In this document: in pieces, positions 10,101 through 20,676 of the stretch
How the letters are laid out: each line of letters begins with the position of its first letter
How positions within the stretch are numbered: the first letter of the stretch is position 1
Origin: Polyangiaceae bacterium UTPRO1
GTDB taxonomy: Bacteria; Desulfobacterota; Binatia; UTPRO1
Length of the DNA stretch: 64,000 nt
Assembly: GCA_002050235.1 (NCBI GenBank)
Contig: MWST01000021.1
Location: forward strand, 1 to 64,000
Reading direction: 5' to 3'
Translations under genes and position numbers: made by a program
The notes under the pieces: model-generated
The model's database searches: none
What the model saw: only the letters and a program-made list of their open reading frames with translations
Told to the model about the DNA's origin: nothing

Positions 10101-10357
10101 GCATCCGCTTGCGCCCGATCATCATGACGGCGCTGGCGATGATCCTCGGTATGCTGCCGATGGCGCTCGGCCTCGGCGGCGCCGATCAGAATGCGCCGCT
10201 CGGGCGGGCGGTGATCGGCGGGCTCATCGCGGCGACGCTGATGACGCTCTTCGTGGTGCCGGCCGTGTATGCGTTCTTCGGCCGCAACGTCATCGGCAAG
10301 CACGAACGCGACGCCGAGATCGCGGCGGTGATGCCGGAAGGAACCCTCGAGGCATGA
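7175..10357 (+). CDS. RND-family efflux permease
   Basis: This is a 1060-residue inner-membrane proton-driven exporter. The ATG at 7175 begins MWIVRLALRRPFSVAV, the usual start just before TM1, with AAGGGG about 8 nt upstream. The twofold repeat is clear, with each half made of a periplasmic loop and six helices. The TM4 proton-relay pair is present in GMLVDDATVEVENI. The TM10 region reads GVAVANGNLLIVFANE and lacks the Lys found in AcrB. The gene precedes its membrane-fusion partner (ATGA overlap), the reverse of the common order. No TolC-type outer-membrane channel is in the window. The substrate cannot be assigned. Confidence 0.93.
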   Translation: MWIVRLALRRPFSVAVTALLMLVLGSLSFARMNVDIFPAIDLPVVLVVWSYPGLSTTDMERRVVLLSERAFSTTVNGIEHMESESFAGIGMIKVYFHPGADVGGAIAQMSSVAQTVLRIMPPGIQAPNIIDYNAANVPVAQLNVSSDTLSESALFDYGLNFIRVKLFTIEGLSSPAPLGGVNRAVMVNLDPEALYANNLSPQQVSNALAAANVIIPSGSVKIGDREYSVQLNGSPERVEDFNRLPLRVIDGVPVALGDVAPVANAHQVQTNVVRVNGARATYLMIIKHAAASTLAVVDRVKRAIPDILATAPKGMDVTLTFDQSRFVRGALADVVREAMVAAVLVALMVLVFLGSARSMLIVIVSIPLSILTAIFALHVTGQTINVMTLGGLALAVGMLVDDATVEVENIHRNHAMAKPLLRAILDGAAQIAMPTLVGTLAICIVFVPVVLLTGVAKFLFTPLALAVVFAMLTSYLLSRTLVPTMARYLLPETHDEPSGSSLWRRFLAAFEARFERLRASYRDVLGVFVVRRRFTLTCVAVLIAASSCLLLVVGEDFFPVVDAGMMKLHVRAPTGTRIERTERLVDDVERVIRSIVPPEEIVGISDNIGVPVSYNLAFYQTDSIGPMDADVLVQLREGHGPTADYQDRIRRALAEAIPEGQFYFQAADIVSQVLNFGLSAAINVQIQAFDLGAAYERATTLMEKMARIPGLTDLRIAEPLDYPTLAVNVDRAKALELGVSEADVASSLLTSLSTSFLLQPNQWLDPANGVNYSVLLQTPQYKVDSLAALARTPLASPRGADLEPQLLGNLATIGQDVSPAVIQHYSVQRVIDVNAGVHGRDLGSASAAVERAIAELGSLPPGMRIAVRGQSQAMRESFASLGQALVLAIVLVYLLMVANFQSWLEPFIILLAVPGALAGALWMLVLTGTTINVESAMGAIMAVGVAVANGNLLIVFANELREEGFGPVEAAIEAGRIRLRPIIMTALAMILGMLPMALGLGGADQNAPLGRAVIGGLIAATLMTLFVVPAVYAFFGRNVIGKHERDAEIAAVMPEGTLEA

Positions 10358-11484
10358 ACGAGGATCCGCGCCACTACGTAGCCCGCGAGCCCGGCCGCAG
10401 CTTTCGCGCCTGGTGGACGGGCGCCGTCCTCCTCGTCTGTGCGGCGACCGCTGCGGTCGTGCTGGCACGCGACCTGCGCGTGCGGCGGCAGGTCGAAGTC
10501 AAGGGGCGCGAGGCGGCTGCCGGTCGGCGCGTGCTCGTGACGCAGCCGCAGCGCGGTCCCGCGCGCCGTACGCTCGAGGTCCCGGCGACGGTGCGCGGCT
10601 TCGAGGAGTCGCCGGTCTACGCCAAGGTCGCGGGGTACTTGAAGAGCATCGCCGTCGACAAGGGCGATCGCGTCGAGGCGGGCCAGGTGATCGCCGAGCT
10701 CGAGTCGCCGGAGCTCGATCAGCAGGTCGCGAACGCCCGGGCGGCGTATGTTCTGAAGAAGGCCACCGACGCGCGCTTCCAGACCCTCGTGCGCAGCGGC
10801 GTCGTCGCCCAGCAGGCGGCGGACGAGACCCACAGCGACCTGCAACAGGCTGCGGCCACGCTCGCGCAGCTCGAGGCGATGCAGGCTTACGAGCACATCC
10901 GGGCGCCGTTCGCCGGCGTCGTGACGGTGCGCGACGTCGATCCGGGAGTGCTCGTGCCGCAGGCGACGGCGGCATCGGGCGGAATGGCGATCGTGACCGT
11001 GGCGTCGTTCGCGGTCGTGCGCGTCTATGCCGACGTGCCGCAGAGCGCGGCGCCGCGGCTCCAGGTCGGCGATCCGGCGACGATCACCGTCAAGGAGTAC
11101 CCCGGTCGAGCGTTCACCGGCGCCGTGAGCCGCCGTGCCGAAGCGCTGCGGCCGGCGACGCGGACGATGCTCGTCGAGGTGGACGTGCCGAACGACGACG
11201 GTGCCCTCCGTCCGGGCATGTACGCGACGGCGCGCTTCACCATTACCCTTCCCGACGGACCGCTGCTGGTTCCCGACGACGCACTGGTGTTCCGCAGCGG
11301 CAAGATCTACGTGCCGGTGGTGCGCGACGGGCGGCTCGTTCTCGCCGAGGTCGTGCTCGGGTACGACGACGGGCGCAAGGTCGAGATCGTCTCCGGCCTC
11401 GCTGCCGGCGATGTCGTGGCGATGAACGTCGGCCAGGCGGCGCGCGACGGCGAGCCCGTGCAGCCGATGCCGCTGCAGCGCTGA
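10354..11484 (+). CDS. RND efflux membrane-fusion (periplasmic adaptor) protein
   Basis: This is a 376-residue adaptor. A single N-terminal membrane anchor (WWTGAVLLVCAATAAVVLA, about residues 20-38) is followed by the barrel-sandwich hybrid half VYAKVAGYLKSIAVDKGDRVEAG, a short alpha-hairpin (about 125-165), the second lipoyl half IRAPFAGVVTVRDVDPG, and a beta-barrel and membrane-proximal domain. No lipobox is evident. The ATG overlaps the stop of the permease. It should link the permease to an outer-membrane channel encoded elsewhere. Confidence 0.92.
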   Translation: MNEDPRHYVAREPGRSFRAWWTGAVLLVCAATAAVVLARDLRVRRQVEVKGREAAAGRRVLVTQPQRGPARRTLEVPATVRGFEESPVYAKVAGYLKSIAVDKGDRVEAGQVIAELESPELDQQVANARAAYVLKKATDARFQTLVRSGVVAQQAADETHSDLQQAAATLAQLEAMQAYEHIRAPFAGVVTVRDVDPGVLVPQATAASGGMAIVTVASFAVVRVYADVPQSAAPRLQVGDPATITVKEYPGRAFTGAVSRRAEALRPATRTMLVEVDVPNDDGALRPGMYATARFTITLPDGPLLVPDDALVFRSGKIYVPVVRDGRLVLAEVVLGYDDGRKVEIVSGLAAGDVVAMNVGQAARDGEPVQPMPLQR

Positions 11485-12828
11485 TCAGCGGCCGGCGAAA
11501 TGCGCCGGAGCGGCCGGCGATCGCGCCGCGGTGCCCGCCGGCTCGTAGCTCGAGCGGTAGCTGTCCCAGCTGCGGCAGCTCTCGCAGTAGCCGCGCCATT
11601 CTTCGGCTTCGGCGCCGCACACCTGGCAGCGGAAGACGCCGAGAGCGCACGTCGCGAGCGCGTGCCGGAAAGCGCGGACGGCGTCGTCATGCGCGCCGCG
11701 CCGCACGTGCAGCTCGGCGAGGAGGCCGTGATAGCCGGCGAGCGTGTTCCACGGCGGACCGACGTGCGTCAACTCGGCGCCGGCTTCGTCGAGCTTGCCC
11801 GAGCGAATGAGCTGGCGGGCGCGAAAGAGGCGTGCCGCGCCGTCGTCGGGATGGCGGCGCAGCAGGCGGCGCGTGAAGACGTCGAGGCGGTGGGCGCGCG
11901 GGCTGCCGGCGAGCAGGCGCTCGAGCCGCTCGAGCGCGCCGCCGCGGGCACCGCGCAGCACCGCGCGCCGCCAGACCCTCTCGGCCTGCCGCGGCTGGTC
12001 GGCGGCGAGGAGCGCGTCGCCGAGGCTAACCGCTGCCGGCTCGAAGTCGGGATGAGCGCGCAGAATGGCGCGCAGCTCGGCGGTGCGCGCGGCCGCATCG
12101 GCGAGCTCGAGGGCGCTTTGGTAGCGCATGCCGATCAGGGTGCGCTCGCCCTCGGCCCGCGTCGCCGCGTCGTGCGTGACCGCGAGCAGCGCCTCTTGCA
12201 CGCGGCCGGCCTCGCTCCAGCGGCCGAAGGCGGTGTAGGCGTCGCGGAGCGCGGTCAGCACGCGCGGACTGACGGCGTCGGCGCGTCGCGCCCGCTCGAG
12301 CGTCTCGATCGCTGCCGCCGGATCGCCGCTGCCGCGCTGCGCTTCGGCGAGGAAGAGCAGGAGCTTCGGGTCGGGACCGCGGCGATCGAGCCCCTCCTCG
12401 AGCACGATGCGGGCACCCCGGAAATCGCCCTCGTCGAGGTAGGTACGCGCGAACATCAGGAACGCCGCCAGGTCGTCGGGGCCGTCGCGGAGCGCCTTGG
12501 CGAGCGAGGTGCGCGCCTTATCGATCTCACCGAGCCATGCGAAGGAAAGCCCCTGCTCCTTGCGGACCTGCTGGCGACGCTGACGGCGTGCCAGCCGCTC
12601 GGCCCTCCAGCCGCGCACGGCCGCCTGACTGGCGCGGGCGAGAGAGCCGACGAACATCACGGCGTTGCCGGCGAGGAACGCTCCCAGCAGCACCAGCGGC
12701 AGTGGCCCCGTCCACTCGCGCGTCGCGCTCAAGCGGAGGGTTACCGATTCCGGGTTCAGGTGCAGCAGCCAGCCGACGCCTATCAAGGCGGCGGTGATCG
12801 TTGCTAGGAGGATGGTGAGCCGCAGCAC
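11485..12828 (-). CDS. lapB: LapA-LapB-like fusion: membrane-anchored TPR protein with rubredoxin-type zinc ribbon
   Basis: This is a 447-residue protein with a GTG start. Residues 1-90 look like LapA (DUF1049): TM1 about 4-22, a short loop containing ESVTLRL, TM2 about 43-65 and a basic cytosolic helix. Residues about 95-390 are TPR repeats, for example GLSFAWLGEIDKARTSLAKAL. The C-terminus holds a rubredoxin-like zinc ribbon with Cys401, 404, 415 and 418 (CQVCG and CESCRSW), diagnostic of LapB. In E. coli, LapA and LapB are separate and LapB directs FtsH proteolysis of LpxC. Here one chain carries both, at the end of the obgE-rsfS run. The LapA assignment rests on topology and position. Confidence 0.8.
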   Translation of the reverse strand: MLRLTILLATITAALIGVGWLLHLNPESVTLRLSATREWTGPLPLVLLGAFLAGNAVMFVGSLARASQAAVRGWRAERLARRQRRQQVRKEQGLSFAWLGEIDKARTSLAKALRDGPDDLAAFLMFARTYLDEGDFRGARIVLEEGLDRRGPDPKLLLFLAEAQRGSGDPAAAIETLERARRADAVSPRVLTALRDAYTAFGRWSEAGRVQEALLAVTHDAATRAEGERTLIGMRYQSALELADAAARTAELRAILRAHPDFEPAAVSLGDALLAADQPRQAERVWRRAVLRGARGGALERLERLLAGSPRAHRLDVFTRRLLRRHPDDGAARLFRARQLIRSGKLDEAGAELTHVGPPWNTLAGYHGLLAELHVRRGAHDDAVRAFRHALATCALGVFRCQVCGAEAEEWRGYCESCRSWDSYRSSYEPAGTAARSPAAPAHFAGR

Positions 12829-12844
12829 GGATGCGTCGCCCCGC

Positions 12845-13246
12845 TCAGATCGCGGCGGTCTTGCTGCTGAATCCGAGCGCTTGGCTGCGCAGCGGCTCGG
12901 GCAGCGAGACCTCGGGGGCGTGCTCCCAGAGCCGTTCGAGATCGTAGAACTCGCGGACCGGCTTCTGGAACACGTGCACGACGACGTCGTTGAAGTCGAT
13001 CAGCACCCATTGCCCGCGTGTCAGGCCTTCGATCGCGAGCGGCCGCTGGCCGACCTTGCGGAGCTCTTCGTCGACAGCCTGGGCGATGGCCTGGACTTGC
13101 CGGTCGGAGCGCCCGGTGCAGATGAGGAGGTAGTCGGTTATCGCGGTGAGGCCGCGGACATCGAGCACGACGAGATCGATCGCTTTCTTGTCCAGCGCCG
13201 CGGCCGCGCACCGGAGCGCCTTCGTGAGGCCGTCGGCGGCCGTCAA
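12845..13246 (-). CDS. rsfS: Ribosomal silencing factor RsfS
   Basis: This is a 133-residue RsfS/Iojap protein that binds ribosomal protein L14 on the 50S subunit and blocks 30S joining under starvation. Family motifs include KKAIDLVVLDVRGL, ITDYLLICTGRSDRQVQAIA, GQWVLIDFNDVVVHVF and the closing REFYDLERLW. The start is a TTG overlapping the nadD stop (TTGA), typical of the conserved nadD-rsfS pair; no better start is available upstream. Confidence 0.95.
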   Translation of the reverse strand: MTAADGLTKALRCAAAALDKKAIDLVVLDVRGLTAITDYLLICTGRSDRQVQAIAQAVDEELRKVGQRPLAIEGLTRGQWVLIDFNDVVVHVFQKPVREFYDLERLWEHAPEVSLPEPLRSQALGFSSKTAAI

Positions 13247-13893
13247 CGGGCGGCAGTCCTCCCCGAAGAATAGAGCCCGTGCGCGGCGACGTACTCGACG
13301 ACTGCATCGGGAACCAGATAGCGAATGGAGCGGCCTTCGGCGCAGCGTCGGCGGATGTCGGACGCGGAGATCATCAGCGCCGTCACCGGGAGGAAACGAA
13401 GCGCTCGACCGGAGCGATGCACGTACACTCCACGAGTGGGCTCATAACAGAAGGCATTTTCGACGGCAATCGGCAGTTTGCCGGCGGACGTTTCCGGCCG
13501 CGAGGTGACGCAGAAGTCGCAGAGAGTGAAGATCGTCGCGAAGTCCTTCCAGGTGCCGATTTCCGCGAAGGCGTCGGCGCCGACGATGAGCGTGATCTGC
13601 GCGTCGGGCTCGCGTGCTTGCACCTGGCGCACGGTGTCGATCGAGTACGACGGACCGGCGCGCTCGACCTCGGAGAAGTCGAGCCCGAGCGGACCGCCGG
13701 GCGGCACGGCGAGCTCGAGCATGCGGCGGCGATCGGCGATCGGCGCATGGTCGGCGGCCTTGTGCGGCGGCCGCGCCGAGAGCACGAGATCGACGCGATC
13801 GAGCGCGAGCGCCTCGCGAGCTTCCTCGGCCGTGCGCAGGTGCCCGAGGTGCACCGGATCGAAGGTGCCGCCGAAAAGTCCGAGGCGCCGCAT
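13243..13893 (-). CDS. nadD: Nicotinate-nucleotide adenylyltransferase
   Basis: This is a 216-residue NadD that makes nicotinate adenine dinucleotide in NAD synthesis. It has the nucleotidyltransferase motif GGTFDPVHLGHL at residues 8-19, the substrate loop RPPHK and the C-terminal ISASDIRRRCAEGRSIRYLVP (ISSTxIR motif). It lies between proA and rsfS, a widespread arrangement. The ATG is at 13893. Confidence 0.95.
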   Translation of the reverse strand: MRRLGLFGGTFDPVHLGHLRTAEEAREALALDRVDLVLSARPPHKAADHAPIADRRRMLELAVPPGGPLGLDFSEVERAGPSYSIDTVRQVQAREPDAQITLIVGADAFAEIGTWKDFATIFTLCDFCVTSRPETSAGKLPIAVENAFCYEPTRGVYVHRSGRALRFLPVTALMISASDIRRRCAEGRSIRYLVPDAVVEYVAAHGLYSSGRTAAR

Positions 13894-13899
13894 CGCGTC

Positions 13900-15146
13900 T
13901 CAGGTGCGGATCTGACCGCTCCCGTGCACGACGTACTTGTACGTGGTGAGCTCGCGGAGCCCCATCGGACCGCGCGCATGCAGGCGGTTGGTGCTGATGC
14001 CGATCTCGGCGCCGAAGCCGAACTCGAAGCCGTCGGTGAAGCGCGTCGACGCGTTCACGAAGACGGCAGCGGAGTCGACCTCGGCGGTGAAGCGGTCGGC
14101 GGCGGCCGGATCGGTCGTGACGATCGCCTCGGCGAGGCCCGACCCGTAGCGGCGGATGAACTCCATCGCCTCGGCGATCGAGCCGACGACCCTCACCGCC
14201 AGGACGAGATCCAGGTACTCGGTGCTCCAGTCCGCTTCCGTCGCCGACCTGGTGCCGGGTACGAGCCGCACCGTCTCGGGGCAGCCGCGGAGCTCGACGC
14301 CGGCTGCTACCAGCTGCCGCGCGATCGCGGGCAGGAACGCCGCCGCGGCGTCGCGGTGCACGAGCAGATTCTCGATGGCGTTGCAGACGCCGGGCCGCTG
14401 CGTCTTCGCATTCATGACCAGCTTCTCGGCGAGTGCCAGGTCGGCCTTGGCGTCGACGTAGAGCTGGCAGACGCCGTTCAGGTGCTGGATCACCGGGATG
14501 CGGGAGCCCTCCGTGATCGCCCGGATCAGCTCTTCGCCGCCGCGCGGGATGATGACGTCGATGAGATCGTCCTGCTTCAGGAGGATCTGTACCGCGGCGC
14601 GATCGGTGCTGCGGACGAGCGCGATGGCGTCGCGCGGGATCGTGGCCGCGGCGTCGCGCAGCACGTCGGCGATCAGGCAGTTGGTGCGGAAGGCCTCGCT
14701 GCCGCCGCGCAGCACGACCGCGTTGCCGGACTTGAGGCAGAGGCCCGCAGCGTCGGCGGTCACGTTCGGGCGCGACTCGTAGATGATGCCGATGACGCCT
14801 AGCGGCACGCGCACCTGGCGGATGTCGAGGCCGTTCGGGCGGCGCCAGCGCGCGATCTCCTCGCCGACGGGATCGGGGAGGGCGGCGATCTGCTCGAGGC
14901 CGACCGCCATCGCGTCGACCCGCGCCGGCGTGAGCGTCAGGCGGTCGAGGAAGGCCGCAGCGGTGCCGGCGGCACGCGCCGCCTCGACGTCGCCGGCGTT
15001 GGCGGCGACGAGCTCGCCGGTGCGTGCGCGCAGCGCTGCGGCGCCGGCCAGGAGCGCCGCGTTCTTCTCCGCGGTCGTGGCGCGCGCGATCGCAGGCGCC
15101 GCAGCGCGGGCGGCGCGGCAGAGGGCGACGACGTCTTGTTCGAGGC

Positions 15147-15150
<4 letters not shown>
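13900..15150 (-). CDS. proA: Glutamate-5-semialdehyde dehydrogenase
   Basis: This is a 416-residue aldehyde-dehydrogenase-fold enzyme that reduces gamma-glutamyl phosphate for proline synthesis. Diagnostic stretches include VPLGVIGIIYESRPNVT, LKSGNAVVLRGG, the catalytic Cys in QRPGVCNAIE and GLREL near the end. The GTG start at 15150 follows an AAAGGAG ribosome-binding site by about 8 nt and overlaps the proB stop. A longer reading frame upstream is the antisense of proB and is rejected. Confidence 0.95.
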
Positions 15151-17365
<2,215 letters not shown>

Positions 17366-17448
17366 TCAGACTGTACCCGAACCCCCGGAATCGCAACAAG
17401 CAATGCGGACCGGACACCTCGCGGGCACCCGCTGCGGGTCTCCCCGGC

Positions 17449-18531
17449 TTACGGGATCGGCACGGGAGCGAGCTGCAGGACGCCAGCGGCACCGTCGAGG
17501 GCATCGTGGAACGTGTGCGCCAGCGCCGGAACGTCCTGCACGCGCATGGTCGTGTCGTGCGCCGGGTTGTTGTCGTTCTCCCAGTGCTCGTTCCACCACG
17601 AGAAGCCGATGATGTGCGGCCAGCGGAACGCGAGCAGGTCGTCGAGGGCCGGTCCGGCCCATGCCTCGGGGGTGATCTGCGGATTGCCGGCGGTGGCGCC
17701 GAACTCGGCGATGATCACCGGCTTCGTCGCCGCGATGTTCTGCAGGCGCGGGTATGCGGAATCGACGGCGTCGCGGAAGAGATCCAGGTAGCGGTCGCGC
17801 GGTGTCTGCGGCCCGTAGGCGCTGATCGCCACCCAGTCGACGACGTCGTCCCCCGGGTAGTAGTCCTCCAGGCGGTTCCAGGCCGCTGCGGGTCCGTCGT
17901 CCCAGTTGACGTGGAATACCCAGGTGATGTTGTCCGCCCCCTCTTCGCGGCTGAGGCCGACGATGCGGCGGAAGGCGGCGACGAAGCGCTCGACTCCGTC
18001 GGGCTTCGCCGGATCGCCGAAGCGGCGTGTAGTCCGCTTGCCGTTCCAGCGCGCATTCCAGGGAAACCAGTCGCCGTTGCACTCGGTTCCATACTCGACG
18101 ATCAGCGGCGTGCCGAAGTCGCGGGCGTCGCGGAACCACTGCCGTAAGTCGGCGTCGATCTTCCCGGCGAGGATGTCCTGCAGCCGGAACGGGCGCCGCG
18201 CCCGCGGTCGCGAGCTCGTCGACCGGATCATGAGGCGGATGTAGGGTGCGGCGCCGCGGTCGCGAATCCAGGACGCCGTGGCCGCGGGGAAGGCGCGACT
18301 GCGGTACCAGTTATTGGAGAAGTACACCCACGCCGCCGGCTTGCCGACCTGCGCTTCGTAGGCGTCGAGGTCGGCGGGCGTGAGATCGTCCTCCTCGCCG
18401 GTGACACCGCCCGGGTAGACCCCGTGGTAGAGCTTGCCCGGCGGCGGCGCGCCCACCTTCTGCAGCGGCGCTGCCGCCGCGCCGCCCACGAGAAACAAGG
18501 CGGCGATGAGCGCCGCCAGCGTGAGTTTCAC
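17449..18531 (-). CDS. Secreted glycoside hydrolase, GH26-like (beta-mannanase type)
   Basis: This is a 360-residue exported protein. A GTG start gives a signal peptide (KLTLAALIAALFLVGGAAAA). The TIM-barrel catalytic region shows YGTECNGDWFPW, with Glu150 in the E-x-N-G-x-W acid/base motif, and KPVIIAEFGA, with Glu276 as likely nucleophile, plus WWNEHWEND near the end. These fit clan GH-A and best GH26. Substrate (mannan or another beta-glycan) is not certain. It starts 1 bp after the stop of the preceding gene and interrupts the usual rpmA-obgE linkage. Confidence 0.78.
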   Translation of the reverse strand: MKLTLAALIAALFLVGGAAAAPLQKVGAPPPGKLYHGVYPGGVTGEEDDLTPADLDAYEAQVGKPAAWVYFSNNWYRSRAFPAATASWIRDRGAAPYIRLMIRSTSSRPRARRPFRLQDILAGKIDADLRQWFRDARDFGTPLIVEYGTECNGDWFPWNARWNGKRTTRRFGDPAKPDGVERFVAAFRRIVGLSREEGADNITWVFHVNWDDGPAAAWNRLEDYYPGDDVVDWVAISAYGPQTPRDRYLDLFRDAVDSAYPRLQNIAATKPVIIAEFGATAGNPQITPEAWAGPALDDLLAFRWPHIIGFSWWNEHWENDNNPAHDTTMRVQDVPALAHTFHDALDGAAGVLQLAPVPIP

Positions 18532-18532
18532 G

Positions 18533-18991
18533 CTACTCGAGCCGCCACCTGAAATCGCAATGGCTCCCGCCCTGCATGATGGTCTGCGTGCGCTCCAGCG
18601 TGAGGTCGGCGCCGAGCGCGCGGGTGAGGATGGGATCGAGCTCGCAGGTGACCATGGCTCCGAACTCCGGCTCGCCGAGCGCCCGGAAGTGCTCTGCATA
18701 ACGGCAGCCGCGGACATCGAGCGACAATTCTCGCGCGTCGTCGACGAGCGGCTCCATGTCGAGCGCCTCACCGGCTGCGAACATCGGCAGCAGCGAGCGG
18801 AGCTTGTCGAGCGACGAACCCGGCGCGTTCTCGGCCGCCGCGGCGGCGAGGCCGGCGGCGAATTCCTGCACGGCTGCCCGCAGCAGCTCGTCGGCGCGGG
18901 CGGCGCCGAGCTCCTGCCTGACGCGGCGGAAGAACGGCAGCAGGATCTCGCTCTGAATCTTGACCCGCTCTAGATAGGACAAGGATTCCAT
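18533..18991 (-). CDS. L-2-amino-thiazoline-4-carboxylate hydrolase-like protein
   Basis: This is a 152-residue protein whose C-terminal half (CRYAEHFRALGEPEFGAMVTCELD, RTQTIMQGGSHCDFRW) matches the ATC-hydrolase-like family, which has conserved Cys and a terminal G-x-x-x-C-x-F motif. The known family enzyme opens 2-aminothiazoline-4-carboxylate in a cysteine route, but most members are uncharacterised. The ATG at 18991 was preferred; an in-frame GTG at 19000 would add three residues. It is co-transcribed with the GH26-like gene and lies 36 bp after rpmA, an unusual insertion. Confidence 0.6.
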   Translation of the reverse strand: MESLSYLERVKIQSEILLPFFRRVRQELGAARADELLRAAVQEFAAGLAAAAAENAPGSSLDKLRSLLPMFAAGEALDMEPLVDDARELSLDVRGCRYAEHFRALGEPEFGAMVTCELDPILTRALGADLTLERTQTIMQGGSHCDFRWRLE

Positions 18992-19027
18992 GACTGGCAC
19001 CGAAGCCGTCGGGCGGCCGTTCGCCCG

Positions 19028-19285
19028 TCAGGCCGGCGGATAGACAGAGACGCGCCGACGATCCTTGCCGAGGCGCTCGTACTTCACGATGCCGTCGATG
19101 GTCGCGAAGAGCGTGTAGTCGCGGCCGAGCCCGACGTTCTTCCCCGGGTGGATTCTGGTCCCGACCTGGCGCACCAGGATGTTCCCGGCCTTGGCAGCCT
19201 CGCCGCTGAACACCTTGACGCCCCGGCGCTGCCCGGCGCTGTCGCGTCCGTTGCGGCTGCTGCCCTGACCCTTCTTGTGCGCCAT
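19028..19285 (-). CDS. rpmA: 50S ribosomal protein L27
   Basis: This is an 85-residue L27 near the peptidyl-transferase centre, with the classic [16 protein letters not shown] start (no cleaved N-terminal extension), [11 protein letters not shown] and the closing VSVYP. It is 4 bp downstream of rplU. Confidence 0.98.
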   Translation of the reverse strand: MAHKKGQGSSRNGRDSAGQRRGVKVFSGEAAKAGNILVRQVGTRIHPGKNVGLGRDYTLFATIDGIVKYERLGKDRRRVSVYPPA

Positions 19286-19289
19286 GGCC

Positions 19290-19616
19290 CTATGCTCCTG
19301 CTCCGCGCTCGATGCCGGTCACCCGCACGACCGTGAGGTGCTGCCGATGCCCCTGCTTGCGGCGGTAGTTCTTGCGACGTTTCTTCTTGAAGACGAGTAT
19401 CTTCTTGGCCCGTTCGTGGCGCACGATCTCACCGAGGACTTTGAGACCGGCGATCAGCGGCTTGCCGACCTGGATCCCGCCGTCGCCGGAGGCGAGCAGC
19501 ACCTCTTCGAACGCCAGGGTGGAGCCCGGTTCACCCGCGAGCTTCTCGAGCCGCACGGTGTCGCCGGGGCTCACCCGATACTGCTTGCCGCCTGAGCGAA
19601 TGACCGCGTAGTCCAT
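19290..19616 (-). CDS. rplU: 50S ribosomal protein L21
   Basis: This is a 108-residue L21 with [15 protein letters not shown] at the N-terminus and the signature [16 protein letters not shown] near the C-terminus. It is first in the rplU-rpmA-obgE-proBA-nadD-rsfS run, so the promoter is expected in the roughly 84 bp before it; no convincing -10/-35 pair was seen there. Confidence 0.98.
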   Translation of the reverse strand: MDYAVIRSGGKQYRVSPGDTVRLEKLAGEPGSTLAFEEVLLASGDGGIQVGKPLIAGLKVLGEIVRHERAKKILVFKKKRRKNYRRKQGHRQHLTVVRVTGIERGAGA

Positions 19617-19700
19617 GGGAATCGGGATCGATACGCGAGCGGGCGGCGCGTGTCAACACGAGCGACCGTCACGATTGCCCGTCACCGGCGGCCGCCGCCG

Positions 19701-20591
19701 TCAGTGCTGCAGGCCCTTCAGGAACTCGACGATGGCCTGTGCGGCGGTTTCCGAGACCTGGTGCCGGAGGTGGGGCATCTGGGGTTTCTTGTCGCGCATC
19801 ATGTGCCAGACCGCGTTGCCGAGAGCGGCTTCGTCGTGCGTCCGCATGTAGGCGGCATCGAGCACTTTCGGCGGCACCTGCAAGCCCGCGGTCGGGTTGC
19901 CGCGCCCGTCGTCACCGTGGCAATTGGCGCAGAACTGGACGTACAGCTCGTAGCCCGGCGAGAGCAGGCGGACGTACGACGCCACGGTGTCCGCGTCCGT
20001 CGGCGAGAGCGGTGGCTTCAGGCTCGGCATGCCGCTTCGGCCATGGCGCACCAGCACCGCGAGTGCTGCGTCCGAAGTTTCGCGTTGGAACGCGGGGTCC
20101 GAGAGGTCGCGAGGTTGCGCGCCGGCCGCAGCGGTCGTGGCGGCGGCACGTCCGTAGGGGCCGTGGCAGGCCTCGCACCGCTGGGCGTAGAGGTCGAGGC
20201 CGGCAGCGAAGCGCCGCGGGTCCACGTCCGGCAGCTGCCGCACGTAGGCGACGAGCGCCGCGACCTCGCGTTCCCGGTCCGCCAGGGCCTTCGGGTTCAC
20301 GTCCAGCCGCAGCGGCGACCCGCGCCGCACGCGCCGCACGAGCTCGGTCGTCGAGTACTTGCCGAGGAAGTCGCTCCTGAGGTCGCGCGGCGGGCTGGTG
20401 AAGAGCGTGCTGTCGGGGCCGTCGCCTCGTCCGTGCGGCCCATGACAGCGGGCGCAGTCGCGCCGGTAGAAGCCCGCGCCATCGAGGCCCGCCGGGCTCC
20501 GCACCGGGGTCAGGCCGATCACCGCCGCCGTCGCCAGCGCTACCAATACTGCATTCGCAGCAACGCCCGTGCTCACGTGTCGGACACCCAC
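19701..20591 (-). CDS. Trihaem c-type cytochrome
   Basis: This is a 296-residue periplasmic electron carrier. The GTG start at 20591 lies about 5 nt after AAGGAGG and opens a signal or anchor segment (AVLVALATAAVIGL). Three cytochrome c domains each carry one CxxCH site: CARCH, CEACH and CANCH, with Met-containing loops (SGMPSLKPP, KKPQMPH) as likely distal ligands. It lies 85 bp downstream of the 11-haem cytochrome and is likely its electron partner. A longer in-frame upstream extension lacks a signal and was not used. Confidence 0.88.
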   Translation of the reverse strand: MGVRHVSTGVAANAVLVALATAAVIGLTPVRSPAGLDGAGFYRRDCARCHGPHGRGDGPDSTLFTSPPRDLRSDFLGKYSTTELVRRVRRGSPLRLDVNPKALADREREVAALVAYVRQLPDVDPRRFAAGLDLYAQRCEACHGPYGRAAATTAAAGAQPRDLSDPAFQRETSDAALAVLVRHGRSGMPSLKPPLSPTDADTVASYVRLLSPGYELYVQFCANCHGDDGRGNPTAGLQVPPKVLDAAYMRTHDEAALGNAVWHMMRDKKPQMPHLRHQVSETAAQAIVEFLKGLQH

Positions 20592-20676
20592 CGTCGCCTC
20601 CTTGCGCGGCGGCGCGATCGTGCCGCCGTTCGCTGCGCCTAGTCCCGCCCCTGATACAGCGGGCCGACCGGCGGCA

